In this document: in pieces, positions 24,259-30,138 of the stretch
Numbering within the stretch: position 1 is the stretch's first letter
How the letters are laid out: every line of letters starts with the position of its first letter
Assembly: GCA_021769025.1 (NCBI GenBank)
Contig: JAETTS010000001.1
Coordinates: forward strand, 1 to 30,138
Direction of reading: 5' to 3'
From: Enterocloster bolteae
GTDB taxonomy: Bacteria; Bacillota_A; Clostridia; Lachnospirales; Lachnospiraceae
DNA length: 30,138 bases
The notes under the pieces: model-generated
What the model was told of the DNA's origin: nothing
The model's database searches: none
The model's input: only the letters and a program-made list of their open reading frames with translations
Program-made: the position numbers and the translations under genes

Positions 24259-24294
24259 ATAAATGCCTCTTCCTGTTATGGAAGAGGCATTTAT
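24259..24294 (-). terminator. Terminator of the ferredoxin gene
   Basis: A perfect 15-base stem (24259-24273 with 24280-24294, core TGCCTCTTCC) with a six-base loop. On the minus strand it leads into a short T-rich tail. It lies 19 bases after the ferredoxin stop codon and also separates that gene from the C26 peptidase gene. Confidence 0.85.
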
Positions 24295-24312
24295 GTATTT
24301 GCGGATTATAAA

Positions 24313-24483
24313 TTAAGCCTCGCTGATAGCGCCGGTTGGGCAAGCAGCCTCACAAGCACCACAATCGATGCAAGTATCTGCGTCAATCACATACTGGGAA
24401 TCACCCTGAGAAATTGCATTAACTGGGCACTCGCCTTCACAAGTACCACAAGATACACAAGCATCACTGATAACACGTGCCAT
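24313..24483 (-). CDS. 2[4Fe-4S] clostridial-type ferredoxin
   Basis: A 56-residue ferredoxin with two cluster motifs, CVSCGTCEGECP and CIDCGACEAACP, in the classical CxxCxxCxxxCP spacing, and internal twofold symmetry. The N-terminus is MARVISDA. It carries single electrons at low potential, for example between pyruvate:ferredoxin oxidoreductase, hydrogenase or radical enzymes, in the cytoplasm. The ATG (24483-24481) has AAGGAGG nine bases upstream. It is monocistronic, with a perfect hairpin terminator at 24259-24294. The gene is short and easily missed by length filters. Confidence 0.97.
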   Translation of the reverse strand: MARVISDACVSCGTCEGECPVNAISQGDSQYVIDADTCIDCGACEAACPTGAISEA

Positions 24484-24593
24484 GGTTATTACCTCCTTAT
24501 ATTCTATGCATTTGCTATCATTCTATACTATAATCCGGAAATATTCAAGTGGAAATTGTAGGCGCAATTGTACAAAATTGAAAGCAATATTAG

Positions 24594-24607
24594 TTAGTTT
24601 AAACTAA
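24594..24607. promoter_or_regulatory. Perfect 14-base palindrome upstream of the DUF1858 gene
   Basis: TTAGTTTAAACTAA is a perfect palindrome with no spacer, 39 bases upstream of the -35 box of the DUF1858 promoter and in the gap to the divergent ferredoxin gene. It has the form of an operator for a dimeric repressor that could control either gene. Confidence 0.4.
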
Positions 24608-24645
24608 TGAAAGGAGAATGTCAGATTTGGGAAGAAAATTCGGCC

Positions 24646-24674
24646 TTGCCAAGCGTAGAGAAAAGTATTATAGT
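24646..24674 (+). promoter_or_regulatory. Promoter of the DUF1858 gene
   Basis: TTGCCA at 24646-24651 (5 of 6), a 17-base spacer and TATAGT at 24669-24674 (5 of 6), 33 bases before the ATG at 24707. Confidence 0.75.
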
Positions 24675-24706
24675 AATATACAGTACGGATAAAGGAGGAA
24701 ATACTA

Positions 24707-24907
24707 ATGCAGATTAGTAAAGATATGTTGATCGGCCAGATGGTTCAGATGGATGAACTGATTCCGCAGATGCTTATGTCAGCTGGAATGCATTGTCTGG
24801 GATGCCCGTCCGCTCAGGCGGAGAGCCTGGAGGAAGCCTGCATGGTTCATGGTATCGACTGTGATGATCTGGTATCCAAGATGAATGAGGTTCTGGCCAC
24901 ACGCTGA
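24707..24907 (+). CDS. DUF1858 redox-disulfide domain protein
   Basis: A 66-residue protein made of one DUF1858 domain, also called the hybrid-cluster-protein-associated redox disulfide domain. The motif [20 protein letters not shown] holds a CxxC pair, and [10 protein letters not shown] follows. Such domains may carry a reversible disulfide or a metal and are common near ferredoxins and redox enzymes in anaerobes; the exact function is unproven. A hybrid cluster protein gene is not in the window, but the 2[4Fe-4S] ferredoxin gene is divergent. The ATG at 24707 has AAAGGAGG upstream, and the promoter at 24646-24674 is strong. Monocistronic, with a bidirectional terminator after it. Confidence 0.88.
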   Translation: MQISKDMLIGQMVQMDELIPQMLMSAGMHCLGCPSAQAESLEEACMVHGIDCDDLVSKMNEVLATR

Positions 24908-24923
24908 CCAGTATCAAAGATGT

Positions 24924-24959
24924 AAAAAGGGGCTGTCCAAACCGGGACAGCTCCTTTTT
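24924..24959. terminator. Bidirectional terminator between the DUF1858 gene and mecA
   Basis: A 15-base stem with one mismatch (24924-24938 with 24945-24959, core GGCTGTCC/GGACAGC), an A run on the left and a T run on the right, so it can end transcripts from both sides. Confidence 0.88.
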
Positions 24960-24968
24960 CAGTTATGT

Positions 24969-25709
24969 TCAGATACGCCTAAAAACCTGGAGTGCCTTAT
25001 CTTTACAGATGATCTCATAGTGCTCTGTATAGTAAGCTTCACTGGCATATTCATGACGGATCTTCGTCCCGTAGTCAGACAGAATGTTGCAGACCCGGCT
25101 GAATGATAAATTATCGGATCCTTCTTCCTTGACTACCAGATAATATTGGAATGTACCTGGCTTTTTATATAGTGTATTCACTCCATCATATAAATCCCCA
25201 CAAGCCCTGGCAGCAGCAGAAACATGGTCTAAGCTGCTGAAAGAGTAGATGCGTACAGGAGATACCAGGCTGGAAGAAGAGTCCGAATCCGTAGGTTCAC
25301 CTTCCAGGGAGGAACGCTCATCCTGGCCTGAAGAGGGAAGTCCTAAAAGCTTGGCCAATCCGTCCGCCCCTTCCAGCAGCTCACTGGCCAACTGGGACAA
25401 TGCGTCGGTTCCCTCCTCGGAATAAGGCGAAAACTTGGAAAACCGGGTATCCAGCTCATCCGGGTCTTCGATCTTGGTGATAACCAACATGACGCTTTCA
25501 TTGGACAAGGGAATGGCTTCTACCATAAGCGGAATATCTTCGGCCTCGAACCCAACCTCACTGGAAGCTTTCTGGATCATCTCCCGAAACAAGTTGCGCG
25601 CCTTCTCGCTTCCATATGCCAGTTCCCTTAAGTTTAAATTCCTTACGCTTAGATCAAAACTGGTCAGAGTGCAGCGAATCTGATTGTCATTGATGCGTTC
25701 TATTTTCAT
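24969..25709 (-). CDS. mecA: Adaptor protein MecA
   Basis: A 246-residue MecA. The N-terminal substrate-binding domain starts MKIERINDNQIRCTLTSFDL and contains LAYGSEKARNLFREMIQKA; the middle (about 100-155) is an acidic, poorly conserved linker; the C-terminal domain (FSSLDHVSAAARAC, then TLYKKPGTFQYYLVV and YASEAYYTEHYEIIC) is the ClpC-binding part. MecA delivers specific proteins to the ClpCP protease, classically the competence regulator ComK in Bacillus. The ATG at 25709 has AAAGGAAG upstream and a good promoter further out at 25773-25801. Monocistronic. Its targets in this organism are unknown. Confidence 0.94.
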   Translation of the reverse strand: MKIERINDNQIRCTLTSFDLSVRNLNLRELAYGSEKARNLFREMIQKASSEVGFEAEDIPLMVEAIPLSNESVMLVITKIEDPDELDTRFSKFSPYSEEGTDALSQLASELLEGADGLAKLLGLPSSGQDERSSLEGEPTDSDSSSSLVSPVRIYSFSSLDHVSAAARACGDLYDGVNTLYKKPGTFQYYLVVKEEGSDNLSFSRVCNILSDYGTKIRHEYASEAYYTEHYEIICKDKALQVFRRI

Positions 25710-25772
25710 AGGATCACTTCCTTTGCAGAAAAAGTAGTTTTACCATTATCTTAAAAGTGAATAAAATAATGC

Positions 25773-25801
25773 AATATAAATATACTATATAATACGGTCA
25801 A
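25773..25801 (-). promoter_or_regulatory. Promoter of mecA
   Basis: On the minus strand TTGACC (5 of 6), a 17-base spacer and TATATT (5 of 6), about 63 bases before the mecA start. The gap 25710-25959 is AT-rich. For the divergent kinase gene only a weak TTGCAT-N17-TAATAT (25859-25887) was seen. Confidence 0.7.
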
Positions 25802-25959
25802 ATAGCAATTACTATGTACACTTTTTTATGAAAAATTTATGGAATTTCAAATTTGCCATTGCATAAAAGAGGAATTTGTATTAATATATGGTCTATAAGA
25901 GATGATGTTGAGAAAGAAATTGAGGAAAATGGTTAAAATGTTGGAAAGGAGGCGAGTGA

Positions 25960-27390
25960 ATAGAAGACGCGATTCTGTTTGGGAAATACCGTCTGCTCCG
26001 CATCTTAGGAAGAGGAAGGAGTGGTACCGTATACCTTGCCCACCATTTGGAACTGGATGAGTACCGGGCCATTAAGGAAGTACCAAAATCCGATGTCTGT
26101 TATCAGCGGTTTCGGAAGGAGGCACTGCTACTTAAGCGGCTGCGGCATCCTGGCATTCCCATTGTATATGATTTAGAAGAAGAATCTGATTGTAGTTATC
26201 TTATTGAAGAGTTTCTGGAAGGAGACTCACTCTATGACCTGATGAAAAGAAAAGGTCATCTGAACCAGGACACAGTGATCCGTTATGGAATCCAGATCTG
26301 TGACTTGGTACATTATCTGCATTCCGCAGAAGAATTCCCTATCTTGTATCTTGATTTACAGCCAAGAAATTTATTGTTATGTCATGAGCAGATAAAATTA
26401 TTGGATTTTGACCACGCAGATACGCTAAAAGAGGCCAATCAATCTCCCAGCCGCTATGGGACACCTGGTTACTGTGCACCAGAACAGCAGGGGGAAGAAG
26501 AACTGGGGATATACACCGATGTATATCAGATTGGAGCAGTGTTGGCATTCTTACTGACTGGGCACGGACAGACAGAAGGACAGAAAACAGAATTGAAAGG
26601 GCGTTTGGGAATCATAATCCGCAGGTGTCTTCATACGGACAGAAAGAAACGATACCAATCTGCTCTTGAATTAAAGCAGGATCTGGAAGAACTGCTTACG
26701 AAAACAGAAGGAGTCAGACAACATCAGCAGACATCTCTTATAATCGCTTTTGCCGGGGCCCATGCAGGCGCGGGTACGACCCACTTGGCCATTGGGCTTT
26801 GCGCATATCTGACAAGGAACGGATACCAATGCCTGTATGAAGAGTGGAATCAGTCCAACCATGTGCGTTGCATGGCGGAAACCTTAAGAAAGGAGACAGA
26901 TTCCTATGGCATTTATACGGTGTTTGGCCTTCCGATGAAACCCCGCTATGGAAAGGCGATTCATATGAAGCCCTGCACCTATCCGGTTGTGGTCAGAGAC
27001 TATGGAAGTGATTGGAATAAGTTGGCCGATACGGAAGAGTGTAGCCTATGGTTTTTTATAACAGGAGGAAAGTGGTGGCAACAGAAAGAAGGGGAGGAGG
27101 CAATTGACTGTCTGAGGGAGAGAAGAGAAGCCCTCCGTATGACAATTATCTATAACCATGTTGTTCAGGGGGCGGTAAAAAAGATGCCGGGAGAGTACCG
27201 TTGCCTGCGGGCACCGGAATTTACCAATCCTTTTTTACGAACCCAGCAGACAGACTCCTTTTACCGCATGTTAGCGGAAGAACTTAAGCTCCTGTTAAGG
27301 ACAGAAAAAAACGGGAAACTATGGGAATCAATCAAAGGCGTATTTGGAAAAAAAGAACAAGAAGTATCTATGAACCGTCACAGATCATAG
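25960..27390 (+). CDS. Divergent Ser/Thr protein kinase fused to a lysine-less P-loop domain
   Basis: About 476 residues counted from ATA at 25960. Residues 1-245 are a kinase domain: glycine loop LGRGRSGTVYLA (16-27), ATP lysine K39 (YRAIKE), catalytic D132 and N137 in YLDLQPRNLL, and GTPGYCAPEQ. The usual HRDLKPEN reads YLDLQPRN and DFG reads DFD, so activity may be altered. Residues about 258 to the end form a MinD/CpaE-like domain in which KGGxGKTT is replaced by HAGAGTTH, losing both lysines. The start is unusual: the glycine loop is preceded by an in-frame TGA at 25957, so only ATA, ATT or CTG are available after AAAGGAGG. The next gene overlaps by 70 bases and is a paralogue of the C-terminal domain. 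Role unknown. Confidence 0.85.
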   Translation: MEDAILFGKYRLLRILGRGRSGTVYLAHHLELDEYRAIKEVPKSDVCYQRFRKEALLLKRLRHPGIPIVYDLEEESDCSYLIEEFLEGDSLYDLMKRKGHLNQDTVIRYGIQICDLVHYLHSAEEFPILYLDLQPRNLLLCHEQIKLLDFDHADTLKEANQSPSRYGTPGYCAPEQQGEEELGIYTDVYQIGAVLAFLLTGHGQTEGQKTELKGRLGIIIRRCLHTDRKKRYQSALELKQDLEELLTKTEGVRQHQQTSLIIAFAGAHAGAGTTHLAIGLCAYLTRNGYQCLYEEWNQSNHVRCMAETLRKETDSYGIYTVFGLPMKPRYGKAIHMKPCTYPVVVRDYGSDWNKLADTEECSLWFFITGGKWWQQKEGEEAIDCLRERREALRMTIIYNHVVQGAVKKMPGEYRCLRAPEFTNPFLRTQQTDSFYRMLAEELKLLLRTEKNGKLWESIKGVFGKKEQEVSMNRHRS

Positions 27391-27938
27391 GGGTGATTGG
27401 ATCCGGGCGAGGTGTGGGCGTAACCCATTTCAGCGTTCTGACATCCAACTATCTTTGCAGCGGGCGGGGAGAAAAAACAGCGGTTCTGGAGTGGAATCAT
27501 CACGGCGACATGGCAAGGCTTGGAAATGCCTGTACGGAAGCAGGACAGCAGGAGACAGTTTATCAGATTCAGGAGGTTGATTTTTATCCCGAAGCCGATG
27601 AACTTTGCCTGGCAGAATGTCTTCGGAACCGGTATCAGAAAATAGTCATTGATTTTGGAGCAATACAGGAACTAAAAAGCGCAGAACTTTTGCGCTGCCA
27701 TAAAGTATTTTTTATTCTTTCATTCAGCGAATGGCAAAAAGGTGCATTTGGGGAGACGGATACATGGCAGGAATGGGCCATAAAAAATGGCTGGCAATGC
27801 CTGGCTGCGTTTGGCAGTGAGGAATCCAGAATACAATGGAATAAACGGCGCAAACCCACCGTGCTTCGCATTCCCTTTTCAGTAGATGCATTTACAGTCA
27901 CAAAAGAACAAGCGGACTGGATGAAACGGTTGATGTAA
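27321..27938 (+). CDS. Degenerate P-loop (MinD/CpaE-like) protein, paralogue of the kinase C-terminal domain
   Basis: A 205-residue protein. IIGVIGSGRGVGVTH (about residues 22-36) occupies the Walker A position but has valine where the P-loop lysine should be and ends in TH. It shares with the kinase C-terminus, in the same order: GxGxTH, an EWN after the second strand, a Walker-B-like VIDFGA (VVRDYG in the kinase), and a closing LRxP...F...T...Q pattern. It is therefore a paralogue and, like the fused domain, probably binds no ATP in the normal way. No signal peptide or membrane segment. The ATG at 27321 lies 70 bases inside the kinase gene and has only a weak GGGA, so coupled translation is likely. 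Similar domains occur in pilus and secretion loci, but none is visible here. Confidence 0.75.
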   Translation: MGINQRRIWKKRTRSIYEPSQIIGVIGSGRGVGVTHFSVLTSNYLCSGRGEKTAVLEWNHHGDMARLGNACTEAGQQETVYQIQEVDFYPEADELCLAECLRNRYQKIVIDFGAIQELKSAELLRCHKVFFILSFSEWQKGAFGETDTWQEWAIKNGWQCLAAFGSEESRIQWNKRRKPTVLRIPFSVDAFTVTKEQADWMKRLM

Positions 27939-27959
27939 TGGAAATGGTAAATTAGACAA

Positions 27960-28007
27960 CTCCGCTTCCAAGTGATGTGTCACAAACCTTCAGGGAAGGA
28001 AGCGGAG
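27960..28007. repeat. Inverted repeat between the P-loop gene and the small protein gene
   Basis: CTCCGCTTCC (27960-27969) and GGAAGCGGAG (27998-28007) form a perfect ten-base stem around a 28-base loop that contains a GTGA/TCAC inner stem. No T run follows, so it is not a standard terminator; it ends 12 bases before the next gene's AGGAGAG and could affect translation or transcript stability. Confidence 0.5.
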
Positions 28008-28026
28008 AAATCAGGAGAGTGGGAAA

Positions 28027-28254
28027 ATGAAAAAACGGTATCTGAAAGAAGATCAGAAAAAATATATTAATGGGTTAAAACGGTATGAGTCAAAGGGAAT
28101 ACCAGTCTATATTGACGGAGAACAGCCCAAGGATAGTGATTGGGAGAAAATATTTCAGATACGGGAGGACGGTTTTTTTTACATGTGCGATTATGTAGGG
28201 TCAGGGGACGGAAGGCTGAAAGAGATTCACTTTGACCTGGTATACAACCGATAA
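28027..28254 (+). CDS. Small unrecognised protein
   Basis: A 75-residue soluble protein with a basic N-terminal half (KKRYLKEDQKKYINGLKRYE) and a C-terminal half rich in aromatic and acidic residues (DWEKIFQIREDGFFYMCDYV, then KEIHFDLVYNR). No signal peptide, membrane segment or known motif. The ATG at 28027 has AGGAGAG eight to nine bases upstream. It is the third gene after the kinase and may belong to the same transcript, with a hairpin in between. Function unknown. Confidence 0.65.
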   Translation: MKKRYLKEDQKKYINGLKRYESKGIPVYIDGEQPKDSDWEKIFQIREDGFFYMCDYVGSGDGRLKEIHFDLVYNR

Positions 28255-28372
28255 AATAAGATTGTTGGAAAAACGGGAGCTCTGGGAGTATCATTTTCCG
28301 TCTGCAGCCAAAGACAGGGCATGGGATAGGGGTTCTTTTAATAGAAACTTAAGATACAAGCTGCAGAAAATA

Positions 28373-28400
28373 TGGTATAATCTCGACAGAGATTATACCA
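28373..28400. promoter_or_regulatory. Perfect 12-base inverted repeat containing TATAAT, upstream of the GH18 gene
   Basis: TGGTATAATCTC and GAGATTATACCA surround GACA. The left arm contains a perfect TATAAT (28376-28381), but the -35 at 28353 (GATACA) is weak. It may be a promoter with an operator over the -10 box, or simply a hairpin. The gap 28255-28528 also holds the structured stretch at 28405-28477. Confidence 0.45.
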
Positions 28401-28404
28401 GCGC

Positions 28405-28477
28405 TGATTTGCTGTCCGACGAAGGAGGACAAAGTCATTGGCAAATCATGTGCATCCCCCGGAAGGAGTACGTCCGG
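28405..28477 (+). other. Predicted structured leader of the GH18 gene
   Basis: TGATTTGC plus TGTCC (28405-28417) pair with GGACA (28427-28431) and GCAAATCA (28441-28448), giving a 13-base stem with one nine-base bulge and a nine-base loop. CCGGA/TCCGG (28459-28463 and 28473-28477) form a second stem. GGAGGACAA occurs twice (about 28424-28432 and 28476-28484). It does not match a riboswitch I recognise. Confidence 0.4.
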
Positions 28478-28528
28478 AGGACAATAAAACAATTTGGTAA
28501 GAATGGAAATTACGCAGGAGGATTCAAT

Positions 28529-30138
28529 TTGAAAAAAAAGCTGATCCCATATTTGATTGTTGTGGGGCTGATCGTCTTAATCGTGGCAGGTACACTGGGG
28601 GTACGGATCCTGCAAAGGTACATTCCTACAAAGGAGCAGGCGGATATCAGCCAGCTCCTCGGTGTGGAGGGAGAGAAGACCGCAATATATCTTAACGATG
28701 AGCTGCAGGAGGAACAGGGAATTACCAGGGACAATCAGACTTATCTTCCGATTCAGTGGGTGAATGAGCAGCTGAATGAAAAATTTTATTGGGACGAAGT
28801 AGAGAAACTCCTGGTTTACACGCTTCCGGATGCCATTGTCTATGCGGACAGGAGAACCATGGGAAGTGAGGGGAAGCCTCTGATTTTAGTTGAGGGCGAT
28901 GAGATCTACCTTTCCGCTGGCCTGGTTGGCAACTACACGGATATCCATACGGAAGTGTACAATACACAAGAATATAAACGCATTTATATCAACCGTTCCG
29001 GACAATCCTGGCAGCTGGGAGACGTTAAGAAGAAGACAGCAGTAAGGGAACTGGGAGGAATCAAAAGCCCGATTATTACAACCCTTGAAAAGGGGGGGAA
29101 ATTCCGGATTCTGGAACAGATGACCGAGTGGTCCAAGGTTCGCACGGAAGATGGATTTATTGGCTATATTCCCAATAAGCGGATGAATGAGACATGGACG
29201 GAGAGACAGACAGACCTGTTTGTTGAGCCCTTGTACAGTTCCATTTCTCTGGACGAAAAGATTTGCCTGGCTTGGCATCAGGTGACTACAGCAGAGGCCA
29301 ATGGGGCATTGGAGGAGCTGATAGCCAACACCAAAGGGGTCAATGTCATTGCCCCCACCTGGTTTGCGCTTACAGACAATGAGGGAAGCTATCACTCGTT
29401 TGCCGATCAGTCCTATGTGGATCTGGTTCATGACAAAGGGATGCAGGTTTGGGCTGTCCTGGACAATTTTAACCGTGGGGAGAATGTGAAGTCTGAGGTA
29501 CTATTTGCCAGGACATCTGTGAGAAAGGAACTGATCGCCCATCTGATAGATGAGGTAAAGCAATACGGGATAGATGGAATCAATCTGGATATCGAAGGAA
29601 TCAAGCCGGAGGCTGGTCCCCACTATGTTCAGTTTATCCGTGAACTTTCTGTATCCTGCCGCAAGGAAGGGATTATTTTGTCGGTGGATAACTATGTTCC
29701 CTCGGCATATACGTCGTTCTATAACCGCGCAGAGCAAGGGAGAGTGGCAGATTATGTGATTATTATGGCCTATGATGAGCATTATGCCGGCGGGGAAGCT
29801 GGTTCGGTCTCATCGTTAGCCTATGTAGAGAAAGGAATTCAAGATACCATTCATGAGGTTCCCAAGGAAAAAGTGATCTGTGCCATCCCATTTTACACCA
29901 GGGTATGGACAGAAGACGGAGACGAGACAACTTCTTCTGCTCTTGGCATAGCGGCTACTGGCAGCTGGATCGAGGAGAACCAGGTTAAGCTGTATTGGCA
30001 GGAGGAACTGGGGCAGTATTACGGGGAATTGGAGACGGAGGAGGGCCTTAAGCTTATCTGGGTAGAAGATGAAACTTCTCTGGGGCTTAAAATGGAACAG
30101 ATTAGGGAAGCGGATCTGGCCGGCGTGGCTTGCTGGAA
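28529..30138 (+). CDS. Membrane-anchored GH18-family hydrolase with SH3-like domain (partial, 3' end missing)
   Basis: 537 residues are visible and the frame is still open at the window end. MKKKLIPYLIVVGLIVLIVA is a signal anchor. Residues about 40-145 resemble a copper-amine-oxidase N-terminal-like domain (TYLPIQWVNEQLNEKFYWDE), about 165-220 an SH3-type domain (KKTAVREL, then EWSKVRTEDGFIGYI), and about 245 onward a GH18 barrel. The catalytic motif DGINLDIE holds D354 and the acid E356, followed by VIIMAYDEHY. Proteins of this layout cut peptidoglycan or related glycans and are common in spore-forming Firmicutes, for example the SleL/YaaH type. The start is TTG at 28529, six bases after AGGAGGA; an in-frame ATG at 28448 lacks a ribosome binding site. 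Substrate unproven. Confidence 0.88.
   Translation, partial: MKKKLIPYLIVVGLIVLIVAGTLGVRILQRYIPTKEQADISQLLGVEGEKTAIYLNDELQEEQGITRDNQTYLPIQWVNEQLNEKFYWDEVEKLLVYTLPDAIVYADRRTMGSEGKPLILVEGDEIYLSAGLVGNYTDIHTEVYNTQEYKRIYINRSGQSWQLGDVKKKTAVRELGGIKSPIITTLEKGGKFRILEQMTEWSKVRTEDGFIGYIPNKRMNETWTERQTDLFVEPLYSSISLDEKICLAWHQVTTAEANGALEELIANTKGVNVIAPTWFALTDNEGSYHSFADQSYVDLVHDKGMQVWAVLDNFNRGENVKSEVLFARTSVRKELIAHLIDEVKQYGIDGINLDIEGIKPEAGPHYVQFIRELSVSCRKEGIILSVDNYVPSAYTSFYNRAEQGRVADYVIIMAYDEHYAGGEAGSVSSLAYVEKGIQDTIHEVPKEKVICAIPFYTRVWTEDGDETTSSALGIAATGSWIEENQVKLYWQEELGQYYGELETEEGLKLIWVEDETSLGLKMEQIREADLAGVACW

Noticed and set aside
24618..24692. A 24-residue frame upstream of the DUF1858 gene
   Set aside because: Its ribosome binding site is too close to the ATG, and the strong promoter of the next gene lies inside it.
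26047..26049. TTG as start of the kinase
   Set aside because: It would cut off the well-conserved glycine loop encoded just upstream in the same frame.
28448..28528. An upstream in-frame ATG for the GH18 protein
   Set aside because: No ribosome binding site; it would put 27 residues before a classical MKKK signal anchor that has its own strong site.
1..30138. CRISPR arrays, tRNA or rRNA genes, intact insertion sequences, prophage
   Set aside because: No regularly spaced repeats, cloverleaf-like sequences, transposase or phage proteins were seen on reading both strands; a short degenerate remnant could still be missed.

Overview
The window looks like a chromosomal segment from a clostridial Firmicute, most likely Lachnospiraceae. 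The support is Clostridia-style gene content and order (rpsF-ssb-rpsR, then gdpP-rplI-dnaB), strong AGGAGG-type ribosome binding sites, a mid-range base composition, a MecA adaptor, a YesM/YesN-type two-component pair beside a sugar ABC transporter, and glycyl radical enzyme metabolism. No tRNA, rRNA, CRISPR array, intact insertion sequence or prophage was seen. This is mostly resident chromosome with small accessory modules.

Layout. 1-2271 (+): the end of a glycyl radical enzyme followed by DhaK- and DhaL-like kinase subunits, apparently one catabolic operon. 2350-5053: a MocR-type regulator (-) divergent from a short-chain dehydrogenase and an NTF2/SnoaL-like protein (+). 5108-8038: two unrecognised proteins (-), each with a near-perfect sigma-D/sigma-28 promoter, flanking a plus-strand operon of a small protein, a sirtuin and DUF951. 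8194-9885 (-): a calcineurin-like phosphoesterase and a metallo-beta-lactamase-fold hydrolase. 10130-16836 (+): sensor kinase, AraC-type response regulator, sugar-binding lipoprotein and two permeases, with no ATPase gene. 16837-17145: a gene-poor gap with nested inverted repeats. 17146-22576 (+): rpsF-ssb-rpsR, then gdpP-rplI-dnaB. 22683-25709: a MerR-like protein, a C26 peptidase, a 2[4Fe-4S] ferredoxin, a DUF1858 redox protein and mecA. 25960-end (+): a divergent protein kinase fused to a lysine-less P-loop domain, a stand-alone paralogue of that domain, a small unknown protein, and a membrane-anchored GH18 protein cut by the window end.

The parts most worth following are: (1) the sigma-D pair, which places two uncharacterised proteins in a motility-type regulon; (2) the kinase/degenerate P-loop pair, which shares a GxGxTH motif and other features and starts without a standard start codon; (3) the glycyl radical enzyme coupled to an altered DhaK; (4) the MocR/SDR/NTF2-like module; and (5) a structured leader before the GH18 gene. 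All functional statements rest on motif reading by eye; no database search was run.
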